Of a DNA stretch of 25,629 bases, positions 16,556-23,456 are shown piece by piece. Position 1 is the stretch's first letter. Each line of letters starts with the position of its first letter. A model generated the notes under the pieces. It was given only the letters and a program-made list of their open reading frames with translations. It was not told where the DNA came from and searched no databases. The stretch is from assembly GCA_007128275.1 (NCBI GenBank), contig SKXR01000050.1:1-25629 (forward strand), in the 5' to 3' direction. Made by a program: the position numbers and the translations under genes. Source of the DNA: Kiritimatiellia bacterium (lineage in GTDB: Bacteria > Verrucomicrobiota > Kiritimatiellia > SLAD01).

Positions 16556-17170
16556 ATGAGTAATATACTTACAAAAGTGGTGGCGGTCACCCTGTTGGCG
16601 GGTTGTACCTACGCGGTCAAGGCGGGTGCGGAAGCCGTGATTGGTGAAAAGGCGCCGGACTTCACGCTTACGGACGTCTTGGGTAACGAGCATACGCTGT
16701 CCGATTATGAGGGCCAATATGTGGTGCTGGAATGGATCAACCACGGCTGTCCGTTTGTGGTGAAGTTCTATGATGCGGGTGAAATGCAGCGCCTGCAAGA
16801 GAAGTACACGGAGCAAGGCGTGGTGTGGCTCGCGATCTGCTCGTCCAAGCCCGGCTCGCAGGGGTATTACACACCGGAAGATGCGGCGCGGGTGAGCGAG
16901 GAGAAGGGTGCGAATCATACGGCGTATTTGTACGATGCGCCGGGTGATGTCGGCCGTCTCTACGGGGCGCAGGTAACGCCGCACATGTACGTCATTGATC
17001 CCGACGGGATCCTGATCTATCAGGGCGCCATCGACAGCATCCGGTCCGCTAATCAAGCGGATATCGAGCGGGCGGAAAACTATGTAGTGTCCGCGCTGAC
17101 GCAATCCATGGCCGGCGAAGAAGTAGCTACGCCGGTGACGCGACCGTACGGTTGCACGGTCAAGTACTGA
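16556..17170 (+). CDS. Exported redoxin (thioredoxin-fold peroxiredoxin/TlpA-like), probable lipoprotein
   Basis: The 204-residue protein starts at ATG 16556 with GGAGG at 16543-16547; an upstream extension from 16499 has no support. A signal segment ends in LLAGC, a lipobox with Cys17, although a plain signal peptide is possible. The AhpC/TSA-like domain covers about 28-185: GEKAPDFTLTDVLG, the single active-site NHGCPFVVKFY (Cys65) with no second CxxC cysteine, and VTPHMYVID with the cis-Pro. A second conserved cysteine, Cys200, sits in the C-terminal PYGCTVKY, a tail I know from this PVC/Myxococcota-type redoxin group; it may be the resolving cysteine. It follows the DsbD-like gene and ends at the structured repeat 17214-17304. 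Confidence 0.88.
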   Translation: MSNILTKVVAVTLLAGCTYAVKAGAEAVIGEKAPDFTLTDVLGNEHTLSDYEGQYVVLEWINHGCPFVVKFYDAGEMQRLQEKYTEQGVVWLAICSSKPGSQGYYTPEDAARVSEEKGANHTAYLYDAPGDVGRLYGAQVTPHMYVIDPDGILIYQGAIDSIRSANQADIERAENYVVSALTQSMAGEEVATPVTRPYGCTVKY

Positions 17171-17213
17171 TTGGGGAACTGATACCATCCTCGAATACTG
17201 TTCGGGATAATGT

Positions 17214-17304
17214 CCTACCCACCCCGGCCCCGCCAAGGCGCGGGGCCACCCCTCCCAGGAGGGGAAATGCCTTAATATCCCTTCCTTTGGAGGGGGTGGG
17301 TTGA
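17214..17304. repeat. GC-rich structured (MITE-like) repeat, probable bidirectional terminator
   Basis: Terminal arms ACCCACCCC (17217-17225) and GGGGTGGGT (17293-17301) are perfect inverted repeats. Inside are GGCCCCGC-CAAGGC-GCGGGGCC (17226-17247) and CCCCTCC-CA-GGAGGGG (17249-17264), then a partial third stem before the right arm. The multi-stem form with CCCACCCC ends is like intergenic repeats common in some Bacteroidota and PVC genomes. It sits between convergent genes (redoxin and Mrp) and is well placed to end both transcripts. Confidence 0.65.
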
Positions 17305-17334
17305 ATATGTACCGGTACGAATTGGAAACGGGTA

Positions 17335-18456
17335 TCAGGGGGCGGCCATCTCCGCGATCAGATCGTAGGGATAGATCGAGGAGTTATGGCCGTCACTCCA
17401 ATTGACGGCAACGGCGTAGTTGCCCATCGGATGGATTTCGGTGGGGTAGATGTCCTCCGGGACCGAGGACGGATCCAAAATCTGTTGGCCGGTCATTTCC
17501 TCAATGCAATGCGCGCACCGGCAACGGCGGCGCAGTTCGGCGGGGTCGATATCCTGTTCCCGTCCGTCCGGCCAGGTGGCGACGATGCCGCGTCCGATGA
17601 CGAACCGCATCTCGGGCATGCCCACAGCGCCTTCCCGGATTCGGCCAATCTCCGTAACCGTCGCTTCTGCGATCTCGCGGAACGTTTGTGCCACAGGATG
17701 GTCCGGCTGTTCCAATACGAGGGGGGTGCCGGCATCGCTGAGACGCGACAGATCGGGCAGTAGCGGGATCTCAAAGGAGTTCTTGATCCCGAACTGGTCG
17801 ACCAATCGCTGCCGCACGCCGGTGCCGAACAGGTAATGCTTCTTGTCGCACCCGTCGCACTGGAAATAGGCCATGTTCTCGATCACGGAGACGGTGGGCA
17901 CCTTAAGCTTGTGAAACATCTGGATGCCCTTGACCACATCGACAAAGCTCAGTTCCTGCGGGGTGGTCACAATGACGGCGGCGGTGATGGGAATGACCTG
18001 GGTCAGGGTCAACTGCACGTCGCCCGTGCCGGGCGGCATGTCGATGATCAGGTAATCCAGTTCGCCCCATTCCGTACCGGTGAGTAGTTGGTTGATGATC
18101 TGTGTGACCATCGGGCCGCGCATGATCGCCGCGCCGCTTCCGCCGGGGCCGGTCGGCACATAGCCGAACGACATGACCTTGATGCCCTTGAAGTTGAGGG
18201 GAAGGATCAAGTCGTTTCTGCTGAACAGGTCGGTATTTGGGGGGCGGACGATGGTCGGCAGGCTCGGGCCGTACACGTCCGCGTCGAAGATCCCGACTTT
18301 GGCGCCGGTGCGGGAAAGGGTGCAGGCGAGGTTCACCGCCACGGTCGATTTGCCCACGCCGCCCTTGCAACTGGATACCGCCAGCAGGGTGGTCACCTTT
18401 TCGAGTCCCGGCGACTGATTCATTAACGGATTGCTGCGTTTCTTATCGGCCATCAT
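17335..18456 (-). CDS. mrp: Mrp/ApbC-type Fe-S carrier ATPase fused to a DUF971 domain
   Basis: The 373-residue protein belongs to the Mrp/NBP35 P-loop NTPases, which carry or insert Fe-S clusters in the cytoplasm. The deviant Walker A is CKGGVGKST (30-38), switch/Walker B is LDYLIIDMPPGTGD (about 134-146), and the cluster-binding CxxC is Cys200-x2-Cys203 in FQCDGCDKK. Residues about 284-370 form a DUF971 (gamma-butyrobetaine hydroxylase N-terminal-like) domain: IVATWPDGRE, LRRRCRCAHC with Cys312, Cys314 and Cys317, then VNWSDGHNSSIYPYDLI. The frame is open to 18693, but AAGGA 6-7 nt before ATG 18456 and the family alignment set the start. It is divergent from the RmlD-like gene and shares the structured repeat at its 3' end with the redoxin gene. 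Confidence 0.93.
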   Translation of the reverse strand: MMADKKRSNPLMNQSPGLEKVTTLLAVSSCKGGVGKSTVAVNLACTLSRTGAKVGIFDADVYGPSLPTIVRPPNTDLFSRNDLILPLNFKGIKVMSFGYVPTGPGGSGAAIMRGPMVTQIINQLLTGTEWGELDYLIIDMPPGTGDVQLTLTQVIPITAAVIVTTPQELSFVDVVKGIQMFHKLKVPTVSVIENMAYFQCDGCDKKHYLFGTGVRQRLVDQFGIKNSFEIPLLPDLSRLSDAGTPLVLEQPDHPVAQTFREIAEATVTEIGRIREGAVGMPEMRFVIGRGIVATWPDGREQDIDPAELRRRCRCAHCIEEMTGQQILDPSSVPEDIYPTEIHPMGNYAVAVNWSDGHNSSIYPYDLIAEMAAP

Positions 18457-18598
18457 GGTATATCCTTGTGCTCCCCGCCGTGAAACGATTGGGAGTTGAA
18501 TGGAACGCCCTTCGACTCTATGGTGACGTCGCTCGTTTTCCCGGAGGTCAGGCGTCAGACACGTATTGCGGGCACATGGTAGGAAGAACACCGGCACA

Positions 18599-19477
18599 AT
18601 GCAACATCGCAGCACTATTCTGTTGGTCACCGGCGCGAGCGGTTTTCTCGGGCGCGCCGTCATGGAACGTTTCTCTGCGGAGCATCGGGTCATCGGCGTG
18701 GGGTTTCGCCATGCGCAGGAAGGCGTGCGGTCGGTGGATATACGCGACGGGCGCGCGTTTCGGAACGTGCTTGAAGAAGTGCGTCCGGATACGGTGATTC
18801 ATTGCGCGGCCTATCGGGATCCGGATTTCTGTGAACGGGAACAGGAAGAGGCCCGGCGCCTGAACGTCGCGCCGGTGCGGACGTTGGTGGATACGTTGCC
18901 GGCGGAGTCGCGGCTCGTGTTCATCAGCACCGATTATGTATTTGACGGGAATCAGCCGCCCTACCGTGAAGCAGACGAGCGTCGTCCGATAAATGTGTAC
19001 GGACAATCCAAGGTGGAAGCGGAAGACCTTGCTCGGGAACGGGCATCGAGCCTGATCGTGCGCATTCCCTTATTGATGGGGTACGGCCCGTCGTTCGAGG
19101 AGTCCGGGTTCATTGCCAAGACGGCGCAGGTTATCGCCGGACGGGAACCTGCGGAGCTGGATAACCGAACCATGCGGTTCCCGACGGATATCCGCGATGT
19201 AGCGGAAGTCGTGTATTTTCTGCTGCACCGCAATGCAGCGGGTGTGTATCATTATGCTGGCCCGCGCGGGCAAACCCAGTATCGATGGGCCTTGGAACTC
19301 GCGGACATAATGGGAGTGGATGCGAGTCCTCTTTGTCCGGTGACGATGCCCCCCGCGCGCATAGCCGCGAGACCCGCGGACAGTCAGTTGGCTATGGAAA
19401 AGATCCGCGAACTGGGATTTGACCGCAGCACGGATTTCAAGGAGGTCGCCGGCTGGGTGCTGGCCATGCAATCATGA
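18599..19477 (+). CDS. RmlD-like NAD(P)-dependent sugar-nucleotide reductase (SDR family)
   Basis: The 292-residue extended SDR protein has the cofactor motif LLVTGASGFLGRA (8-20), VIHCAAY, the catalytic segment FISTDYVFDG (108-117) and Tyr134-x3-Lys138 in INVYGQSK. RPADSQLAMEKI near the end matches the RmlD pattern. This group includes dTDP-4-dehydrorhamnose reductase and MAT2B-like proteins. No RmlA, B or C gene is present, so rhamnose synthesis is only one possibility. The frame begins at TTG 18566, but ATG 18599 gives the usual N-terminus; an AGGAAG is present 13 nt upstream, rather far. The gene overlaps the secreted esterase by 4 nt (ATGA). Confidence 0.87.
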   Translation: MQHRSTILLVTGASGFLGRAVMERFSAEHRVIGVGFRHAQEGVRSVDIRDGRAFRNVLEEVRPDTVIHCAAYRDPDFCEREQEEARRLNVAPVRTLVDTLPAESRLVFISTDYVFDGNQPPYREADERRPINVYGQSKVEAEDLARERASSLIVRIPLLMGYGPSFEESGFIAKTAQVIAGREPAELDNRTMRFPTDIRDVAEVVYFLLHRNAAGVYHYAGPRGQTQYRWALELADIMGVDASPLCPVTMPPARIAARPADSQLAMEKIRELGFDRSTDFKEVAGWVLAMQS

Positions 19478-21189
19478 TGAGAGGGATGTTGGGGATCATT
19501 ATCGCCATGACCGGTGTCACGGCACAGGGTGCCAGTCCGCATCGGGAACCGGTATCGTTCGCGCATACGCAGGACGTCGGTCCTTCGCGGAGCGTGTACG
19601 TTGTTGGTAATCATCCGGATCTGGGCTCCTGGAATCCGGTGGAAGCCACCCGCCTTTATTGGACGCCCGGCAATGTCTGGACCGGTCACGTGGCCGTGCA
19701 GGCGGGTACGGAGTTGGAATACAAGTACATCGCGCGGGTCAACACACGGGAGCTGCATTGCGAAGGAACGAATGTGGCTTGGATGACGGGGCCGAACCTG
19801 GAGAGGTCCGTCCCCGCGCAACCGGTCGCGCCGTATACCGGCAAAACCATTTACTACCTTTCGGCGTGGACCAACGTCCATATCCTCTACAAGGTCGGAA
19901 CCAATTTTGTGAGTAGTCCCCCGATGGAATGGATCGGCGACGGGCGGACGGAAAGCGAATTTCTGTATAGGATATCAGGCCTTGGCGAGGAAGGCGAAGG
20001 ACTGGAATTTGTGCCATACGGCCATTTGAATGGTGTGTTGTACTGGGATAATGCCCCGTATCCCGGTTATGGAGACAATAATTATTACACGCCACTCGAT
20101 ATGTTTGTCCTGCAGGACGGCCAGATTTTTAATTACAATCCGCCGGCGAACGTAAGTGCGGCGGTAATCACCCATACCAACATTGCGTCGAGCGTGGATG
20201 GGATCCCGGGTCGGGACGTGCGTATTTATCTTCCGCGGGGATATGGGGAGAACACATGGAAGCGGTATCCCGTCTTGTATATGCATGACGGACAGAACAT
20301 TTTCTTTCCGGGCGGTGACTATGGTTCATGGGATGTTGAGGTGTCGGCCACACGCGAAATCAGCCAGGGCCGAGTACGTGAGGTCATCATCGTGGGCATG
20401 GACAATACCAGCAATCGCTTCGCGGAGTATTGTCCGCCCGGTGACGCGGTGAACGGGCATGAGGGCATCGGCGATGCCTATATGGCCTATGTGCTGGACA
20501 ACGTCCGTCCGACCATCGATACGCACTTTCGCACCCTTAACGATCCGGACAACACACTGATTGCGGGTTCATCGCTCGGTGGCCTCATCTCGACCTACAT
20601 GGGGCTGGAAGGCGACGGCGTGTTCGGCAAGGTGGGGGCGTTTTCCCCGTCGTATTGGACGGCGCCGAATCTGGTCGCCCGGCTCGGGTCGAACGACACC
20701 AAAGGCGTGCGCTTCTATTTGGACGGCGGCACCGACGAAGGTTCGGGTATTTGGTCCATTTGGACCGTGTACGACCATCTGCTACGCGACGGATACGCGC
20801 CGAACGCCGACTTGCAGATGCGGGTTGTTTGCGGACATGCGCATAACGAACCGGCCTGGGCGGCTCGTTTCCCCGCCGCGATGCAGTATCTGTTGCCGCT
20901 GTGGGACGAGGCGAATCTGTTGGTCCATGGTGAGAATCCCTTAATCATGAACAGCCCGTCCATGACGCAGCACGCCACGGAGTTCGCCTTCACGTATACT
21001 TCGTATCACGGATGGCGCTATCGATTGGAGCGCGCAAGCCAACTCGTGAACCCGGATTGGGTTGCGGTGGCGACGAGCGGCGTGGAGCGTCTGCCTTGGC
21101 AATCGCGCGCGTTGGGGGATACCAACAACACGCCGGATACGGCTATTTACCGGTTGGTGGGGCGCTCCTCGTCCGTGGCGCAGGATTGA
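19474..21189 (+). CDS. Secreted starch-binding (CBM20) esterase of the esterase D / CE1-like family
   Basis: The 571-residue protein has a signal peptide (about 1-20). A CBM20 starch-binding domain follows (about 25-120; VYVVGNHPDLGSWNP, ending ELEYKYIA). A tentative second beta-sandwich at about 125-215 (WTNVHILYKVG) may be CBM25/26-like. An alpha/beta-hydrolase (about 225-480) comes next: RIYLPRGY, YMHDGQNIF, nucleophile Ser367 in AGSSLGG, an acid near DGGTDEG (417-422) and His457 in GHAHNEPAW. A C-terminal beta domain (about 495-565; YRLERASQLVNPDW) looks like those on many PVC exoproteins. It should act outside the cytoplasm on esters at an alpha-glucan surface, or use the glucan as an anchor. 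The family includes carbohydrate, phenolic and siderophore esterases, so the substrate is open. ATG 19474 overlaps the reductase stop. Confidence 0.87.
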   Translation: MMRGMLGIIIAMTGVTAQGASPHREPVSFAHTQDVGPSRSVYVVGNHPDLGSWNPVEATRLYWTPGNVWTGHVAVQAGTELEYKYIARVNTRELHCEGTNVAWMTGPNLERSVPAQPVAPYTGKTIYYLSAWTNVHILYKVGTNFVSSPPMEWIGDGRTESEFLYRISGLGEEGEGLEFVPYGHLNGVLYWDNAPYPGYGDNNYYTPLDMFVLQDGQIFNYNPPANVSAAVITHTNIASSVDGIPGRDVRIYLPRGYGENTWKRYPVLYMHDGQNIFFPGGDYGSWDVEVSATREISQGRVREVIIVGMDNTSNRFAEYCPPGDAVNGHEGIGDAYMAYVLDNVRPTIDTHFRTLNDPDNTLIAGSSLGGLISTYMGLEGDGVFGKVGAFSPSYWTAPNLVARLGSNDTKGVRFYLDGGTDEGSGIWSIWTVYDHLLRDGYAPNADLQMRVVCGHAHNEPAWAARFPAAMQYLLPLWDEANLLVHGENPLIMNSPSMTQHATEFAFTYTSYHGWRYRLERASQLVNPDWVAVATSGVERLPWQSRALGDTNNTPDTAIYRLVGRSSSVAQD

Positions 21190-21219
21190 TATTCGAAACG
21201 GCCGGCCGGCAAGGACGGG

Positions 21220-23211
21220 CTATGCGTCTTTACTCTTCAGCCGTCGCAAGATGACCAGCGTGATATCATCCGATTGGGAGACCCCTTCGGTGAAATGGCG
21301 CAGTGCGCTGATGATCGTATCGTAGAGGTCATTTACGGACAGGTGCATATGGTCTTTGACCAACGCTTCCAGCCGGTCATAACCGAACTCTTCCTGTTCG
21401 ATGTTTTGCGCTTCGGTGATGCCGTCGGTGTATAACAGCACGGTATCGTTTTCCCGAAGGTCGCACGACGTTTCCTCAAGCATCTCGTCGAAGTCGGTCA
21501 CCTCCAGCATGCCCAACGCCGTGCCGCGCGGGGCGAGGTTCTCCACGTCGCCGTTCTCGTGGACGATCATCACCGGTTCGTGTCCCGCGCGTGCCACGAG
21601 GAGCCGGTTATGCGCGGGGTCGAGTTGCAGGTGCGACATGGTGACGAACATTTCGGGGTCCAGATCGGCGGAGATATTGCGGTTGACGTTGCAGAGGACG
21701 CGGCTCGGCGAGGTCTCGAATTCCAGGTAGGTATGAATCAGTGCGCGTACAATGCTCATGATCAGCGCGGCGGGCACGCCCTTGCCGGACACGTCGCCGA
21801 TCAGCATGTAGCATTGGCCGTCGCGACTGACATAATCGAAGTAATCGCCACCGACTTCAAGGGCGGGCGCGCTGCCGCCGACGATGGCGTAGCCGGCGAT
21901 TTCCGGGGCGGTGCGCGGCAGCATGGATTGTTGAATCTGGCGCGCGAGGGTCATTTCCTGGGCCATGCGTTCCTGCGCGGCCAGGCGTTCGTACAGGTTT
22001 GCGTTGTCGATGGCCACGGAAGCGTGTTGGGCGAGGGTTTGCAGGATGGTCAGCGTGTCCTCGTCGTAGAGGGAACGGTCGCTCTTGCGTCCGATGCGAA
22101 TCACGCCGACCCGGTGTTTTCCGGACAGCAGGGGAATGGCTAGTTCCAGCACATCCACGGGTTCGTTGTCCGGAATGCCGCCCGCCTTGAGATACATGGT
22201 CCAGCGTTCCTGCAGGGCCATACGGGCCAGGTCGTCCTCTTCCGGTTTGGGCAGATCCTCGCCGCCGTATTCCAAACGCACTTCCAACTTATCGGTGTCG
22301 GGATTCTGGAGATATAGCCGGTAGGAATCGGCCATGGACATGCGTTCAAACATTTCGCCGAGCGCCTCGAAGAGTCGTTGGGTGTCCAGCTGACGACCGA
22401 TACGGACGGTCCACTCCTGCATGCGATGCATAAAATCCATGCGCCGATTCACGGAGAGCGTCATTTCGTTAAAGGTGTCGGTCAGCTCTCCTATCTCGTC
22501 GTCCGTGACGACGGGCACGCTTTGATAGGGATCCCCCCGGTGCGCGGCCCGTGTGGCGGAGGTGAGGGCTCGAATCGGAGCAAGCACTTGCCGCGTGAAG
22601 AGAATGGACATGACGATGGTGGCGGTGAGCACCAAGAGCATGATCAGCAGGGAACGGGAAAGCAGTTGGGTCACTTGCAAGCGAATGGTTGTGGGGATCT
22701 GAATGAGGATGCTGCCGGGAGCGCGGCCGTCTTCAGAGATCGGGCCGATCACCTCGATGACGCTGGAGAAAGGCTGGTGCTCGAGTACCGGTACAGCGGG
22801 CAGGGTTTCCGGATCCACCGGGCCCGCAGGCTTTATGTCGTCCGAATCCCGATATTCGTAGAGGATGCGTCCGAGATCGTCATAGATCACGATATGGGTT
22901 GGCCGATGGGAAATGTCATGTTCTCCATCATAATCCAAGCGAAGAAATTTTTGGCGCAAGACGAAATCAATGCTTCGCTGAACGTATTCTCCGCGACCAT
23001 GATAATGGCCCGCCAAGTAATTGATGGTGGCCGCATATACCAGGTACGCGCTGTCATATTCCAGCCGGTAGATGTCACGCCGGAACTGGTAGGCGGTGGC
23101 TGCGGTGATGGCGACACCGGTAAACAGCGTCACAATGATGATGTGAACCGTGATTTTTTTGAAGAAACCAAGCTTCAGAGGAAGGCGAAATAGCTTACTC
23201 AATATATTCAC
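21220..23211 (-). CDS. Membrane-bound HAMP-GAF-PP2C (SpoIIE/RsbU-type) serine phosphatase
   Basis: From GTG 23211 the product has 663 residues. Two membrane helices (about 20-40 and 186-208) flank a periplasmic sensor region. A HAMP linker (about 208-262), a GAF-like domain (about 270-412) and an RsbU/SpoIIE PP2C domain (about 440-658) follow. The metal-binding motifs are VGGDYFD (453-459), GDVSGKG (472-478), YTDGITEA with Asp596 and SDDITLVIL with Asp648 and Asp649. Such proteins dephosphorylate anti-anti-sigma factors in partner-switching pathways. No anti-sigma or STAS-domain gene is in the window, so its target is encoded elsewhere. A TTG at 23265 would add 18 residues without support; the ribosome-binding site of either start is poor. 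It converges on the esterase gene with a 30-base gap. Confidence 0.88.
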   Translation of the reverse strand: MNILSKLFRLPLKLGFFKKITVHIIIVTLFTGVAITAATAYQFRRDIYRLEYDSAYLVYAATINYLAGHYHGRGEYVQRSIDFVLRQKFLRLDYDGEHDISHRPTHIVIYDDLGRILYEYRDSDDIKPAGPVDPETLPAVPVLEHQPFSSVIEVIGPISEDGRAPGSILIQIPTTIRLQVTQLLSRSLLIMLLVLTATIVMSILFTRQVLAPIRALTSATRAAHRGDPYQSVPVVTDDEIGELTDTFNEMTLSVNRRMDFMHRMQEWTVRIGRQLDTQRLFEALGEMFERMSMADSYRLYLQNPDTDKLEVRLEYGGEDLPKPEEDDLARMALQERWTMYLKAGGIPDNEPVDVLELAIPLLSGKHRVGVIRIGRKSDRSLYDEDTLTILQTLAQHASVAIDNANLYERLAAQERMAQEMTLARQIQQSMLPRTAPEIAGYAIVGGSAPALEVGGDYFDYVSRDGQCYMLIGDVSGKGVPAALIMSIVRALIHTYLEFETSPSRVLCNVNRNISADLDPEMFVTMSHLQLDPAHNRLLVARAGHEPVMIVHENGDVENLAPRGTALGMLEVTDFDEMLEETSCDLRENDTVLLYTDGITEAQNIEQEEFGYDRLEALVKDHMHLSVNDLYDTIISALRHFTEGVSQSDDITLVILRRLKSKDA

Positions 23212-23456
23212 GGATGAGTCCGCATACGTTATATTCCTATTATCTGTCCGGCATCGGCAGTGCAACAGTAGAATATCCGGTCTGTTCGAAGCAAGCTGTT
23301 CCCGTCATTCTCTGCGGGATTTGCTGTTTGCGAGACGTTCATGCGACGACAATGTAAAACGCTTTATTTTTGACAAAGAATAGACTTGATCTCCAGGGGC
23401 CGGCCCCCTTTACTTGCGGCTTCAATAAAAAATGAATGAGATGAAAGGGTTTAGAA
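23212..23456. other. Divergent intergenic region between the PP2C and glucan phosphorylase genes
   Basis: This 245-base gap must drive both genes. TTGACA at 23370-23375 has no good -10 at the right distance. GGGGCCGGCCCC (23396-23407) is a perfect 12-bp palindrome about 50 nt before the phosphorylase ATG. AAAGGG 7 nt before that ATG is its ribosome-binding site. Nothing else was recognised. Confidence 0.4.
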
